A stretch of DNA of 64,000 nt. Source: Senegalimassilia faecalis (GTDB taxonomy: Bacteria; Actinomycetota; Coriobacteriia; Coriobacteriales; Eggerthellaceae). A program made the translations under genes and the position numbers. The stretch spans positions 186,001 to 250,000 of the forward strand of contig NZ_SDPW01000001.1 in NCBI RefSeq assembly GCF_004135645.1. Reading direction: 5' to 3'. Below, one piece after another: positions 51,469 to 59,779 of the stretch. The notes under the pieces are model-generated. The model was not told where the DNA came from. It worked only from the letters and a program-made list of their open reading frames with translations, and ran no database searches. Every line of letters begins with the position of its first letter. Position 1 is the first letter of the stretch.

Positions 51469-53181
51469 TTACATGCGCTCGGGCGCGGACACGCCGATGA
51501 GGCTGAGCGTCAGTGCCAGCACGGTGCGGGCGGCGTCGGCCAGGGCCAAACGCGCATTCTGCACGGCAGGCTCTTCGCCGATGATATGGCAGTTCGTATA
51601 GAACTGGTGGAACAGACCGGCCAGCTCCTGCGCGTAGTGCGTCAGGCGGAACGGGGCGCGGTCGCGCGCGGCCAGGGCCACCAATTCGCCAAAGTCGTCC
51701 ATCTTGCGCATGAGCGCAATCTCAGACTCGTGCGTAAGCGGGGAAAGGTCCACGTCTGCCGGAATGACTTTCGCGGCCAGCTCGTCGGCGGACAGGTCCT
51801 CGGCGCCTTCGCCGGCGGCCTTGCGCAGCACCGAGCAGATGCGCGCATGAGCATACTGCACGTAGTACACCGGGTTGGAGTTGTCCTTCTTCTTCGCAAC
51901 CTCGATATCGAAGTCGATGGGCTGGTCGGAAGAACGAGACAGCATGAGGAAGCGCGTTGCGTCAACGCCCACCTCGTCGATGAGCTCGGCGAACGTGACC
52001 ATCTCGCCCGTACGCTTCGACATACGCACGGCCTCGCCGTCGCGGAACAGGTTCACCAACTGGCCAAGCACCACCTCAAGCGCGCCCGGGTAGCCCCATG
52101 CGGCAAGCATGGCCTCGCAGCGCTTGATGTAGCCGTGGTGATCGGCGCCCCACAGGTCGATGAGGTGCTCGAAGCCGCGCTGCATCTTGTTGTAGTGATA
52201 CGCTACATCGGACATGAAGTACGTGTACTCGCCGTTTTCCTTCAGCAGCACGCGGTCCTTGTCGTCGCCGAAATCCGTGGAGCGGAACCACGTAGCGCCG
52301 TCCTTCTCGTACAGGTAGCCCTTCTCATTCATGACAGCCAGCGAACGGGTGACGGCAGATTCGCCGGACTCGTCGGGCACGTACAGGCTGCGCTCGCTGA
52401 ACCACGTGTCGAACGTGGTACCGAAGTTCGTCAGCGTGTTGCGCGCCAGGTCAAGCATCTCTTTATACGCGATCTCGCGGAAAGCGGCCATGCGCTCTTC
52501 GTCGCTGACGCTCTCCCACTTGTTGCCGTCGCGGTCGATGATGTTCTGGGCGATATCCTTCACATAGCCGCCGCCATAGCACTTCTCAGGCATCTCGACG
52601 TCATGACCGAGCAGCTGCATGTAACGAACGGACACGGAGTTGCCGAACACGTCCATCTGCACACCATGGTCATTGATGTAGTATTCCTCGGACACGTCGT
52701 AGCCAGCGTGGCGCATGACGCGCGCCATGGCATCGCCGAGCGTGGCCCAGCGGCCATGGCCCACATGCATGGGGCCCGTGGGGTTGGCGGACACGTATTC
52801 CAGGTTGATCTTGTGGGGAGTGCCCTCGGGAAGCGTGCCCTTGCCGAAATCGCTGCGTTGCTCACGCACGCGAGCGGCAACGGCCTGGAACGCCGAAGGA
52901 GCCAGCTTGATGTTGATGAAGCCCGGGCCGGCGATGTCGGTGGAGGCGATCATAGTGTTCTCGGGCAGGTGGTCGACGATGATCTGGGCGATATCGCGCG
53001 GAGCCTTGTGCGCCAGCTTTGCGCTGCGCATGGCCACGGTAGAGGCCCAGTCGCCGTTGGACAGGTCGCGAGGACGCTCGAGCGCTGGAGCAGGACGCTC
53101 GGCCAGCTCCAGCGAACCGTCTTCGCAAGCCGCGGCGATGGAAGCCGCAAAAAGGTTTTCAAGTTCTTCGCGAATTTGCAT
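51469..53181 (-). CDS. argS: Arginyl-tRNA synthetase
   Basis: A 570-residue class I synthetase. The HIGH-like motif is VGHGRWATLGDA, preceded by EYVSANPTGPMH. The N-terminal tRNA-binding domain (QIREELENLFAASIAAACED) and the C-terminal DALR domain (HFYTNCHIIGEEP-like helices, ending LSLIGVSAPERM) are present. As in many ArgRS there is no full KMSKS; the region reads VRMSKRTGEMV. It lies just after the arc operon on the same strand, but a hairpin-rich gap separates them and a TATGAT box at 53233-53228 may start its own transcript. Confidence 0.97.
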   Translation of the reverse strand: MQIREELENLFAASIAAACEDGSLELAERPAPALERPRDLSNGDWASTVAMRSAKLAHKAPRDIAQIIVDHLPENTMIASTDIAGPGFINIKLAPSAFQAVAARVREQRSDFGKGTLPEGTPHKINLEYVSANPTGPMHVGHGRWATLGDAMARVMRHAGYDVSEEYYINDHGVQMDVFGNSVSVRYMQLLGHDVEMPEKCYGGGYVKDIAQNIIDRDGNKWESVSDEERMAAFREIAYKEMLDLARNTLTNFGTTFDTWFSERSLYVPDESGESAVTRSLAVMNEKGYLYEKDGATWFRSTDFGDDKDRVLLKENGEYTYFMSDVAYHYNKMQRGFEHLIDLWGADHHGYIKRCEAMLAAWGYPGALEVVLGQLVNLFRDGEAVRMSKRTGEMVTFAELIDEVGVDATRFLMLSRSSDQPIDFDIEVAKKKDNSNPVYYVQYAHARICSVLRKAAGEGAEDLSADELAAKVIPADVDLSPLTHESEIALMRKMDDFGELVALAARDRAPFRLTHYAQELAGLFHQFYTNCHIIGEEPAVQNARLALADAARTVLALTLSLIGVSAPERM

Positions 53182-53296
53182 AGTGCTAAATCTTCCTTAA
53201 GCTTGCTCTGAATACATATAGTTTGGCATCATACCATGTTTTTCCGGATTGGCCCCGCCCGCACCCCCTCAAGGCAACAGGGTCAACAAAACCGCA

Positions 53297-53511
53297 AAGC
53301 TCCCCAGCTGATAGCTGGGGAGCTTGCAGTGTCCGCGCGAGAGAAACGCGTGGACAAGGGCTTAGGAGGTGCGGCAGGGCATGCGCACGCACTGCCGCGA
53401 ATAATCAGGGGTCCCGCGGCCGGTAAGGGCCGCGGGAGATTCGCATCTGCGAGAGGGGTCTGTCGCAGCGCGTATGCGCACAAAGGCGATGGTTAGGGGG
53501 GTCGCCTTTTG
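53297..53511 (+). ncRNA. Candidate structured RNA with six hairpins
   Basis: Between argS and arcC, no ORF is credible but six stem-loops follow one another. H1 53297-53325 (AAGCTCCCCAGCT/AGCTGGGGAGCTT). H2 near 53330-53356 (TGTCC.CGCG/CGCG.GGACA). H3 53371-53398 (GCGGCAG/CTGCCGC). H4 53412-53437 (TCCCGCGGCC/GGCCGCGGGA). H5 53441-53452 (TCGC/GCGA). H6 53471-53509 (GCGCACAAAGGCGA with TCGCCTTTTGCGC, terminator-like). Unpaired parts on the plus strand are purine-rich, which favours a plus-strand RNA. I cannot assign it to a named family. A leader of argS on the minus strand is the alternative. Confidence 0.5.
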
Positions 53512-53542
53512 CGCAGGAGGCATCACAAGCGCAAGTAATCGC

Positions 53543-54496
53543 TTACGCGGTGATGACGGTGCCCGTCTTGCCCTCCAGGCCGGCGGCGGCGCACTCGAGC
53601 GAGGTGATGAGGGCCTTGCCCTGCGGGTAGGCCTCGACGTACTCGATGCAGGCCTCGACCTTGGGGAGCATCGAGCCGGGGGCGAACTGGCCCTCCTCGA
53701 TGTACTTGCGGGCCTCGGCGACCGTCATGGAGGAGAGCTCCTGCTGGTCGGGCTTGTTGAAGTTGATGCACACCTTCTCGACGGCGGTCAGGATCACCAG
53801 CATGTCGGCGCCGAAGTCGGCGGCCAGCTTGGCCGAGCTGCGGTCCTTGTCGATGACGGCGGGCACGCCCTCGTAGCCGTCCTCGGTCTCGAAGACCGGC
53901 ACCCCGCCGCCGCCGGTGGACACCACGATGTAGCCGGCGTCCATGAGGTCCTTGACGGCGTCGAACTCGACGATGCGCTGAGGCTTCGGGGAGGCCACCA
54001 CCTGGCGCCAGCCGCGGCCGGCGTCCTCCTTGAACGTCCAGCCGGTCTCGGCGGCCTTGGCCTTTGCCTCCTCCTCGGTCATGAACGCGCCGACGGGCTT
54101 GGTGGGGTTCTGGAACGCCGGGTCGTCCGGGGAGACGACGGTCTGGGTGATGACGTTGGCCGTGGAGCGCATGATGCCGCGGGCCTTGAGGTCGTTCAGG
54201 ATGGCCTGCGACAGCTGGTAGCCGATGTAGCCCTGGGACATGGCGCCGGCCTCGGGGAACGGCATCTCGGGCGTCTTGCCGTCGTTGGCGGCGGCGTAGG
54301 CGAACGCGTTGTTGATCATGCCGACCTGCGGGCCGTTGCCGTGGGACACCACGACGTTGACGCCGTCGCCGACCATGTCGACGATGTGCTTGGCGGTGTT
54401 CTTCACCAGCTCGAGCTGCTCCTGCGGCGTGTTGCCCAGGGCGTTGCCGCCCAGGGCGATGACTACGGAAGGACCTTCACCTTTTGCGTAGGGCAT
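53543..54496 (-). CDS. arcC: Carbamate kinase
   Basis: A 317-residue kinase that makes ATP, CO2 and ammonia from carbamoyl phosphate, the last step of the arginine deiminase pathway. It starts SVVIALGGNALGNTPQEQLE and contains VVSHGNGPQVGMINNAF, AMSQGYIGYQLSQAI, VSTGGGGVPVFE and DKDRSSAKLAADFGAD. AAAAGGAGG lies 7 bases before the ATG. Two hairpins separate it from arcB, so its level may be set separately. Confidence 0.97.
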   Translation of the reverse strand: MPYAKGEGPSVVIALGGNALGNTPQEQLELVKNTAKHIVDMVGDGVNVVVSHGNGPQVGMINNAFAYAAANDGKTPEMPFPEAGAMSQGYIGYQLSQAILNDLKARGIMRSTANVITQTVVSPDDPAFQNPTKPVGAFMTEEEAKAKAAETGWTFKEDAGRGWRQVVASPKPQRIVEFDAVKDLMDAGYIVVSTGGGGVPVFETEDGYEGVPAVIDKDRSSAKLAADFGADMLVILTAVEKVCINFNKPDQQELSSMTVAEARKYIEEGQFAPGSMLPKVEACIEYVEAYPQGKALITSLECAAAGLEGKTGTVITA

Positions 54497-54517
54497 GATG
54501 TGCCTCCTTTTGGGAAT

Positions 54518-54565
54518 AAAAAAGCCAACCCATGAAAATGGGACGTGAAAACGTCATAGGTTGGC
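54518..54565 (-). terminator. Terminator inside the arc operon, before arcC
   Basis: GCCAACCTATG pairs with CATGGGTTGGC (one mismatch), enclosing a smaller GACG/CGTC hairpin. A run of six T follows on the minus strand, just before the arcC ribosome site. It should cut read-through from arcB into arcC or act as an attenuator. Confidence 0.8.
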
Positions 54566-54585
54566 AAGGATTACGTGATGCAATT

Positions 54586-54616
54586 CGTTCCGCCGCCCAG
54601 CGTGGGCGGCGGAACG
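54586..54616 (-). terminator. Hairpin after arcB
   Basis: A perfect 14-base stem (CGTTCCGCCGCCCA with TGGGCGGCGGAACG) and a 3-base loop lie 15 bases past the arcB stop. There is no U-run, so it may be an mRNA 3' stabiliser rather than a terminator. Confidence 0.6.
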
Positions 54617-54630
54617 TGGGATGAAGAGAC

Positions 54631-55626
54631 TTAGCTCAGGGTTGCGTACATAACAGCCTTGATGGTGTGCATACGGTTCTCAGCCTCGTCGAACACCTTG
54701 GACTGCTTGGACTCGAACACCTCGTCGGAGACTTCCATCTCGGTGATGCCGAACTGCTCGGCCTTCTGAGCACCGATGGTGGTGTTGGTGTCATGGAAGC
54801 TGGGCAGGCAGTGCAGGAAGATAGCCTCGGGCTTGGCCAGGGCCATGACTTCCTTCGTCACGCGATAGGGCTCCAGGTTCTTGATGCGCTCAGCCCAGAC
54901 CTCGTCCGGCTCGCCCATGGACACCCACACGTCGGTGTAGATGACGTCGGCGCCGGTGCAGCCCTCGGTCACGTCAGCGGTCAGCTTGACGGTGCAGCCG
55001 TTCTCGGCAGCGATGGCGCGGCACTCCTCCACCAGGTCGGCGTCGGGCCAGTTGGTCTCGGGGGCGCAAGCGACGAAGTTCATGCCGAGCTTCGCGCACA
55101 CGACCATCATGGAGCGGGCAACGTTGTTGGCGGCGTCAGCCATGAACACGACGGTGCGGCCCTTCAGGTCATAGTTGAAGTTCTCCTGCATGGTCAGCAC
55201 GTCGGCCAGCATCTGGGTGGGATGCCACTCGGTGGTCAGGCCGTTCCACACCGGCACGCCAGCGTTGGCAGCCAGGTCCTCGACGTCGGTCTGAGCAAAG
55301 CCGCGGAACTCGATGCCGTCATAGAAGCGGCCGAGCACGCGAGCGGTATCCTCGATGGACTCCTTCTTGCCCATCTGGGAGCTGTTGGGGTCAAGGTAGG
55401 TGACGCCCATGCCCAGGTCCATAGCGCCAACTTCGAAGGCGCAGCGGGTGCGGGTAGAGGTCTTCTGGAACAGCAGCACGATGTTCTTGCCCTCAAGGTA
55501 GCGATGCGGCACGCCGGCACGCTTCATGTCCTTGAAGTTCTTGGACAGCTTCAGCAGGTACTCGATCTCCTCGGTAGAGAAGTCCAAAAGACGCAGGAAA
55601 TGACGACCGCTCAGGCTTACAGGCAT
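54631..55626 (-). CDS. arcB: Ornithine carbamoyltransferase (catabolic)
   Basis: A 331-residue enzyme. The carbamoyl-phosphate site is QKTSTRTRCAFEVGA, followed by GMGVTYLDPNSSQMGKKESI. The ornithine-side motif is FLHCLPSFHD, with Ser where HCLPAF is usual. In the deiminase pathway it splits citrulline into ornithine and carbamoyl phosphate. It lies between arcA and arcC, which argues for the catabolic role over arginine synthesis. ATG 55626 has AAAGGA 6 bases before it. Confidence 0.96.
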   Translation of the reverse strand: MPVSLSGRHFLRLLDFSTEEIEYLLKLSKNFKDMKRAGVPHRYLEGKNIVLLFQKTSTRTRCAFEVGAMDLGMGVTYLDPNSSQMGKKESIEDTARVLGRFYDGIEFRGFAQTDVEDLAANAGVPVWNGLTTEWHPTQMLADVLTMQENFNYDLKGRTVVFMADAANNVARSMMVVCAKLGMNFVACAPETNWPDADLVEECRAIAAENGCTVKLTADVTEGCTGADVIYTDVWVSMGEPDEVWAERIKNLEPYRVTKEVMALAKPEAIFLHCLPSFHDTNTTIGAQKAEQFGITEMEVSDEVFESKQSKVFDEAENRMHTIKAVMYATLS

Positions 55627-55813
55627 GATGATTCCTTTCGATAGCAAGTTATCAACAACTCTTTATATGCAGGCCGCGCCAAGTTTCGGCCTGCTGTTTT
55701 GACCGGGGCACATGCGCACGCGCCCCGGAAAAAACCAAACATAGAACCCGATTGCTCGGGGGGTTGGCGTCCTTTTCAGGAACGCCCATTGTCCGCCAAA
55801 TCGGACGTTTGCG

Positions 55814-57031
55814 CTAGTCCTCGCGCCAGATGGGCATGGACATGCAGCGCGGGCCGCCACGGCCGCGGGACAGCTCGGCCGACGGGATCTCGATGACGTC
55901 GATGTTGTTCTTACGCAGCAGCGCGTTCGTAACATCGTTGCGCTCGTAGACCACCACGCGACCAGGTGCGATGCACAGGGTGTTCGAGCCGTCGTTCCAC
56001 TGCTCGCGCTCGGCCGCGATGCGGTCGCCACCTGCGCAGGGAATGAGGGTAACGGGCATGCCGACGTACTTCTCGAGGACTTCCTCAAGCGTGCCGGACG
56101 TTTCCTTCACCTTGATGCCCTCGCCTTCCGGTGTGATCTCGAACACGGTGAGCGGGCCCATGATGCCGGGATGGATGGTGAACTTGTCCACGTCGATCTG
56201 CGTGAACACGGTGTCCAGGTGCATCATGGCGCGGTTGTTCGGGATGTTGAACGCCAGGATGGTGTCCACCGGCGAGGTTTCGTCCTTAAAGATGTTGTGG
56301 GCGATCTCGTCGATAGCGTCGGGCTCGGTGCGCTGGGAGATGCCGATGGCCAGCACATGCTCGTTGATGTTGAGGATATCGCCGCCCTCGATATGGAACG
56401 CGCTGTAACGGCTGTAGTACTGCGGCACGTCCTTGAAGTCGGGATGATGCGTGAAGATGTACTCAGCGAAAATGGTCTCGCGGTTGCGAGTGACGGAGTA
56501 CATGCGGTTGATGGACACACCGTTGCCGATCATCGCGAACGGGTCGCGCGTGAAGTACAGGTTCGGCATGGGGGCCACCACCATCTTGGAGGCCTCGGAC
56601 ACCAGGTCGACCAGGGAGTTGGACTTGTCGGTGTGCAGCTCGGTGAGGTTCACGCCCTCCATGCACTTCAAGACCAGGTCGATGTTCGACTCGTAGTTGT
56701 CGTTGAGGTAATCGAAGATGATCTTCTGATAACGCTCGGTGCGAATGCCGGCTTCCTCGATGAACTGCTTGAGGAACTGCTCGCGCAGAGCCGGGTTTGC
56801 ATCCAGGACCTCAGCCATGAGGTTCTCCAGGTACACGACCTCGACGCCGTTGTCGCGCAGAGCCTGCGCGAAAGCGTCGTGCTCGGCCTGGGCCACCTTC
56901 AGGAACGGAATGTCATCGAACAGCAGCTCTTCGAGCGTGTTCGGGGTGAGATTCAGCAGTTCCTTGCCAGGGCGATGCAACAGAACTTTCTTCAAGGGCT
57001 TGATCTCGCTCTTGACGTTTACGCCTGCCAT
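55814..57031 (-). CDS. arcA: Arginine deiminase
   Basis: A 405-residue enzyme that converts arginine to citrulline and ammonia. Family blocks: KPLKKVLLHRPGKELLNLTP, PNLYFTRDPFAMIGNG, FHIEGGDILNINEHVLAIGI, HLDTVFTQID, and the catalytic cysteine in GGPRCMSMP at the end. AAGGAGG lies before the ATG. It is the first gene of the operon, arcA-arcB-arcC. The AT-rich stretch upstream is the likely control region. Confidence 0.98.
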   Translation of the reverse strand: MAGVNVKSEIKPLKKVLLHRPGKELLNLTPNTLEELLFDDIPFLKVAQAEHDAFAQALRDNGVEVVYLENLMAEVLDANPALREQFLKQFIEEAGIRTERYQKIIFDYLNDNYESNIDLVLKCMEGVNLTELHTDKSNSLVDLVSEASKMVVAPMPNLYFTRDPFAMIGNGVSINRMYSVTRNRETIFAEYIFTHHPDFKDVPQYYSRYSAFHIEGGDILNINEHVLAIGISQRTEPDAIDEIAHNIFKDETSPVDTILAFNIPNNRAMMHLDTVFTQIDVDKFTIHPGIMGPLTVFEITPEGEGIKVKETSGTLEEVLEKYVGMPVTLIPCAGGDRIAAEREQWNDGSNTLCIAPGRVVVYERNDVTNALLRKNNIDVIEIPSAELSRGRGGPRCMSMPIWRED

Positions 57032-57049
57032 AGAACCCTCCTTTATGCT

Positions 57050-57376
57050 TTATGCATTTTCGGAATTCGGTAATTCGGAACCGCGCGTTGCGCACCGCGC
57101 TTCCCAACTGCACGGTCAACTTCTCATGGTTCAAACCAAATTGCAACCTCTATTCGGAAACAAAACGGTACGCTTTTTGCGACCTCGGAAAATGCGGCAT
57201 TTTTCGGATTGTTTCGAGTCTGTTTCATCACATTTCCTACACTTTTACTTTGCTGAGCTAAAGCGGTTTTATGCACTTGCAAAAATTCTAAAAATGTGAA
57301 TAAGAGATTTTTATATCCCCCAGCTGAGCAGGGATAATCGCTAGAAATGCATAAAATTGTCAAATAATGCATAACT
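57050..57376 (-). promoter_or_regulatory. AT-rich arcA control region with repeated AATGCATAA
   Basis: AATGCATAA occurs at 57346-57354 and 57366-57374, exactly 20 bases apart (two helical turns). A third copy lies in reverse at 57050-57058, beside the arcA ribosome site, and a near-copy lies near 57269. TGCATA-type half-sites are in the style of actinobacterial ArgR operators, so an arginine regulator is a reasonable guess. The surrounding 57.1-57.48 kb is far more AT-rich than the rest of the window and holds no gene. The -10 and -35 boxes could not be fixed. Confidence 0.5.
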
Positions 57377-57555
57377 ATTTGCCCGAAATTCTCTCCACAA
57401 TTCGCTGGAATTAGTGTGGAAATGTTTAGCGACAATAGGTTGTAGGGAAATTCCTATTGGACAGATTCCATTGTTTTGCAGAGGTTAGAAAGGACCATTG
57501 CCGAACAACCGCGAAGACTCTGCGACTATCCTGCCCCGCCCCGAGGCGTTTACGG

Positions 57556-57561
57556 TATAAT
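57556..57561 (+). promoter_or_regulatory. -10 box of tRNA-Arg
   Basis: GGTATAATACC contains a perfect TATAAT, 17 bases before the tRNA start. No good -35 box was found at 16-18 bases further upstream. Confidence 0.55.
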
Positions 57562-57577
57562 ACCCCTGCTTCAACAA

Positions 57578-57653
57578 GCGCCCATGGCTCAACGGATAGA
57601 GCATCGGACTTCTAATCCGACGGTTGCAGGTTCGAGTCCTGCTGGGCGCGCCA
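57578..57653 (+). tRNA. tRNA-Arg (anticodon TCT)
   Basis: A 76-nt cloverleaf: acceptor GCGCCCA/TGGGCGC, encoded CCA, anticodon loop ACTTCTAAT (TCT, reading AGA/AGG) and T-arm GGTTCGAGTCC. It is a single-gene transcript followed at once by a terminator. Confidence 0.96.
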
Positions 57654-57662
57654 GCATGTACC

Positions 57663-57688
57663 AGCCGCCTTCTCAGGCGGCTTTTTTA
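57663..57688 (+). terminator. Terminator of tRNA-Arg
   Basis: AGCCGCCT, TCTC, AGGCGGCT followed by TTTTTATT, 10 bases after the tRNA. Strong. Confidence 0.92.
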
Positions 57689-57689
57689 T

Positions 57690-57952
57690 TGCTGCAAGGT
57701 CTTGCTGGCGGCTAGGCCGCAGGGTGATTGGGAATGCTCTGAGGCGTTTCGAGGTCAGCTGGTGGGTGAAGGAAATTTGGCGTGCGCTTTCGGCGCTGTT
57801 GGATGGATCGAGCGCTACGTTTTCGAATACGATGAGCGATCGCCAGGGACGGGCTTTGACCTATGGGGCTTCGGATGGTATTCGCAGGCGGACGTCAGAC
57901 ATTACTTGCAGCCGTCTGACGTGCATCTTACATACGAGCTGACGCACAAAAC
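57690..57952. other. Non-coding gap between tRNA-Arg and tRNA-Gly/Pro
   Basis: About 260 bases with no gene that I can support. One plus-strand frame reads protein-like for some 50 residues, but it has no start with a ribosome site and runs straight on through the antisense of two tRNAs. No repeat or hairpin is seen apart from the terminator at its right end. Confidence 0.5.
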
Positions 57953-57982
57953 AAAAAAGCCAGGACAACTTGTGCCCTGGCC
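57953..57982 (-). terminator. Terminator of the tRNA-Pro/Gly operon
   Basis: GCCAGG/CCTGGC with an inner ACA/TGT pairing, followed by TTTTTTGTTTTG on the minus strand. Confidence 0.8.
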
Positions 57983-57993
57983 TGCGGTTTTCT

Positions 57994-58067
57994 TGGAGCG
58001 GGTGACGGGAATCGAACCCGCGTTAGAAGCTTGGAAGGCTTCAGTTCTACCATTGAACCACACCCGC
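57994..58067 (-). tRNA. tRNA-Gly (anticodon TCC)
   Basis: A 74-nt cloverleaf on the minus strand: acceptor GCGGGTG/CACCCGC, discriminator T, encoded CCA, anticodon loop with TCC (CTTCCAA) and T-arm GGGTTCGATTCCC. It lies 3 bases after tRNA-Pro. Confidence 0.96.
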
Positions 58068-58070
58068 AAC

Positions 58071-58147
58071 TGGTCGGGACGACAGGATTCGAACCTGCGA
58101 CATCCTGCTCCCAAAGCAGGCGCGCTACCAGACTGCGCCACGTCCCG
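58071..58147 (-). tRNA. tRNA-Pro (anticodon TGG)
   Basis: A 77-nt cloverleaf: acceptor CGGGACG/CGTCCCG, encoded CCA, anticodon loop TTTGGGA (TGG) and T-arm CAGGTTCGAATCCTG. It is co-transcribed with tRNA-Gly. Confidence 0.96.
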
Positions 58148-58166
58148 ACGTCCAAACAGTTTAATT

Positions 58167-58195
58167 AGTATACCAGAACTTCTAGCACGTGCCAG
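58167..58195 (-). promoter_or_regulatory. Promoter of the tRNA-Pro/Gly operon
   Basis: On the minus strand CTGGCA and TATACT are spaced 17, about 20 bases before tRNA-Pro. The -35 box overlaps the last codons of rdgB. Confidence 0.5.
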
Positions 58196-58784
58196 ACAAT
58201 TTCGCTCGAAGTTCACGAAGTGCGTTGCCGCGGTGCGAGACGGCGTTCTTCTCCTCGGGTTTCGCCTCCCCGAGCGACCGTTCGAACCCGAACACCTCGG
58301 GCAAAAACAGCGGGTCATAGCCGAAGCCGTTTTCACCATGGGCCTCGTGCGCGATGCGGCCCTCTACCGTGCCGCGAGCATCCACTTCGTTGCCGTTCTC
58401 GTCCAAAAACACCAGCTGGCACACGAAACGCGCCGTACGGGCCTCGTCAGCAACGTCAGAGAGCGCATCGAGCAGCTTCGCATTGTTCGCCGCGTCATCG
58501 CACGGCTCGCCCGCATAGCGCGCGGAGTGCACGCCGGGCGCACCGTCGAGCGGATCCACCTCAAGCCCCGAGTCGTCGGCAAGCACCGGCATGCCGCCGC
58601 TTGCCTGTTGAGCCGCATGCGCCTTGATGCGCGCGTTGCCCAGAAACGTTTCGGCATCTTCTGCCGGGTCCGAGCTGACGCCCACCTGCTTGAGCGTTTT
58701 GAACTCCCAACCCGGGAAATCAAGCGCCTCGGCAATCTCGGTTGCCTTGTGGGCGTTATTGCTGGCGATAAGCACGGTAGTCAA
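58182..58784 (-). CDS. rdgB: XTP/dITP diphosphatase (RdgB/HAM1)
   Basis: A 200-residue house-cleaning enzyme that hydrolyses deaminated purine triphosphates. Motifs: LIASNNAHKATEIAEAL at the start (SNN.HK), ADDSGLEVDPLDGAPGVHSA, ENGFGYDPLF and SHRGNALREL. The start is TTG at 58784, with GGAAGGA 7 bases upstream. It follows murI by 12 bases, a common pairing. Confidence 0.95.
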   Translation of the reverse strand: MTTVLIASNNAHKATEIAEALDFPGWEFKTLKQVGVSSDPAEDAETFLGNARIKAHAAQQASGGMPVLADDSGLEVDPLDGAPGVHSARYAGEPCDDAANNAKLLDALSDVADEARTARFVCQLVFLDENGNEVDARGTVEGRIAHEAHGENGFGYDPLFLPEVFGFERSLGEAKPEEKNAVSHRGNALRELRAKLSGTC

Positions 58785-58796
58785 AGCTATTCCTTC

Positions 58797-59672
58797 CTAT
58801 GCAGGCAAATCGAGGTGCGTGACGCGCTCGATGGGTTTGCAGAACGCGCGGCTGCCGAAGCTTTGGAACTCCTCGATGTCGTTGCCGGTGGTGTAAAACT
58901 CGTACGTTGCCAAGCGCCCTGCCTGCGCGCGCTGGTGATGGCGGTCAAGGATCTCGGACACGTCACGCGCAGCTTCCTTCGCCGACGAGATGAGCGTGAC
59001 ATCGTGGCCAACCACGCCACCGATAAGGGCCTTCAGCAGCGGAAAGTGCGTGCAGCCGAGCACAAGCGTGTCGATTTCGCAGCGGCGCAGCGGCTCAAGG
59101 TAGTCCTTCGCGATTTCCTGAAATGCCGGGCGGATGTAGACCTTCGAGGCAAGCGACGTGTAATTCTCGATGGGACCTTCCGCCATGCGGATGCCCTGCT
59201 CGGCGATCTCGACGAAACGCGGCGTTGCCGTGGAGAACACGGTAATGCCGGCATCGATGTGGCGAATGGCCTTCGTGTAGGCGTCGGATTCCACCGTGGC
59301 CTTCGTGGCGACGACGCCGACGCGCTTGTTGCGCGTGGCATGGGCCGCGGCGCGGGCGCCGGGCTCCACCACGCCGATGACCGGGATGGGCAGCGTCTGC
59401 TGCGCGTGCGCCAGGCCGGCCGCCGTGGCCGTGTTGCAGGCGATGACGATAAGCTTCACGCCCCGGCCCACCAGCCAGCTTGCGATCTGCTGCACAAAGC
59501 CGTCGACCTCAGAGAGACTGCGCGGGCCGTACGGGCAGCGGGCCGAATCGCCCACGTACACGATGGACTCGTCCGGCAGCGCCTTGGCGATCTCACGCGC
59601 CACCGTCAGCCCGCCGAAGCCGGAGTCGAACACGCCGATAGGCGCGTTATCGAATGTTTCCTTGGTATCCAT
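58797..59672 (-). CDS. murI: Glutamate racemase
   Basis: A 291-residue cofactor-independent racemase that makes D-glutamate for peptidoglycan. It starts PIGVFDSGFGGLTVAREI. The two catalytic cysteines are in VIACNTATAAG (Cys79) and LGCTHFPLL. YGPRSLSEV is also conserved. The ATG at 59672 lacks a clear ribosome site, and TATACT lies only 8 bases upstream of it on the minus strand, so a nearly leaderless mRNA is possible. Confidence 0.96.
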   Translation of the reverse strand: MDTKETFDNAPIGVFDSGFGGLTVAREIAKALPDESIVYVGDSARCPYGPRSLSEVDGFVQQIASWLVGRGVKLIVIACNTATAAGLAHAQQTLPIPVIGVVEPGARAAAHATRNKRVGVVATKATVESDAYTKAIRHIDAGITVFSTATPRFVEIAEQGIRMAEGPIENYTSLASKVYIRPAFQEIAKDYLEPLRRCEIDTLVLGCTHFPLLKALIGGVVGHDVTLISSAKEAARDVSEILDRHHQRAQAGRLATYEFYTTGNDIEEFQSFGSRAFCKPIERVTHLDLPA

Positions 59673-59779
59673 GCGCTTCAGTATAGCGTATACGCGCGAC
59701 TTGTTTGGAATGCGCTCCAGCTGCCATAGTTTCTGCTAACCTGAATCAAAATCGAGTCATTCGACAAAAGGAGCTTTGC

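Noticed and set aside
53182-53542. T-box leader upstream of argS.
   Set aside because: I searched the minus strand for the conserved AGGGTGGNACCGCG element and did not find it.
57624-59729. A 701-codon plus-strand frame after tRNA-Arg.
   Set aside because: It runs through tRNA-Gly, tRNA-Pro, rdgB and murI in antisense. Only about 50 residues look protein-like, and there is no ribosome site.
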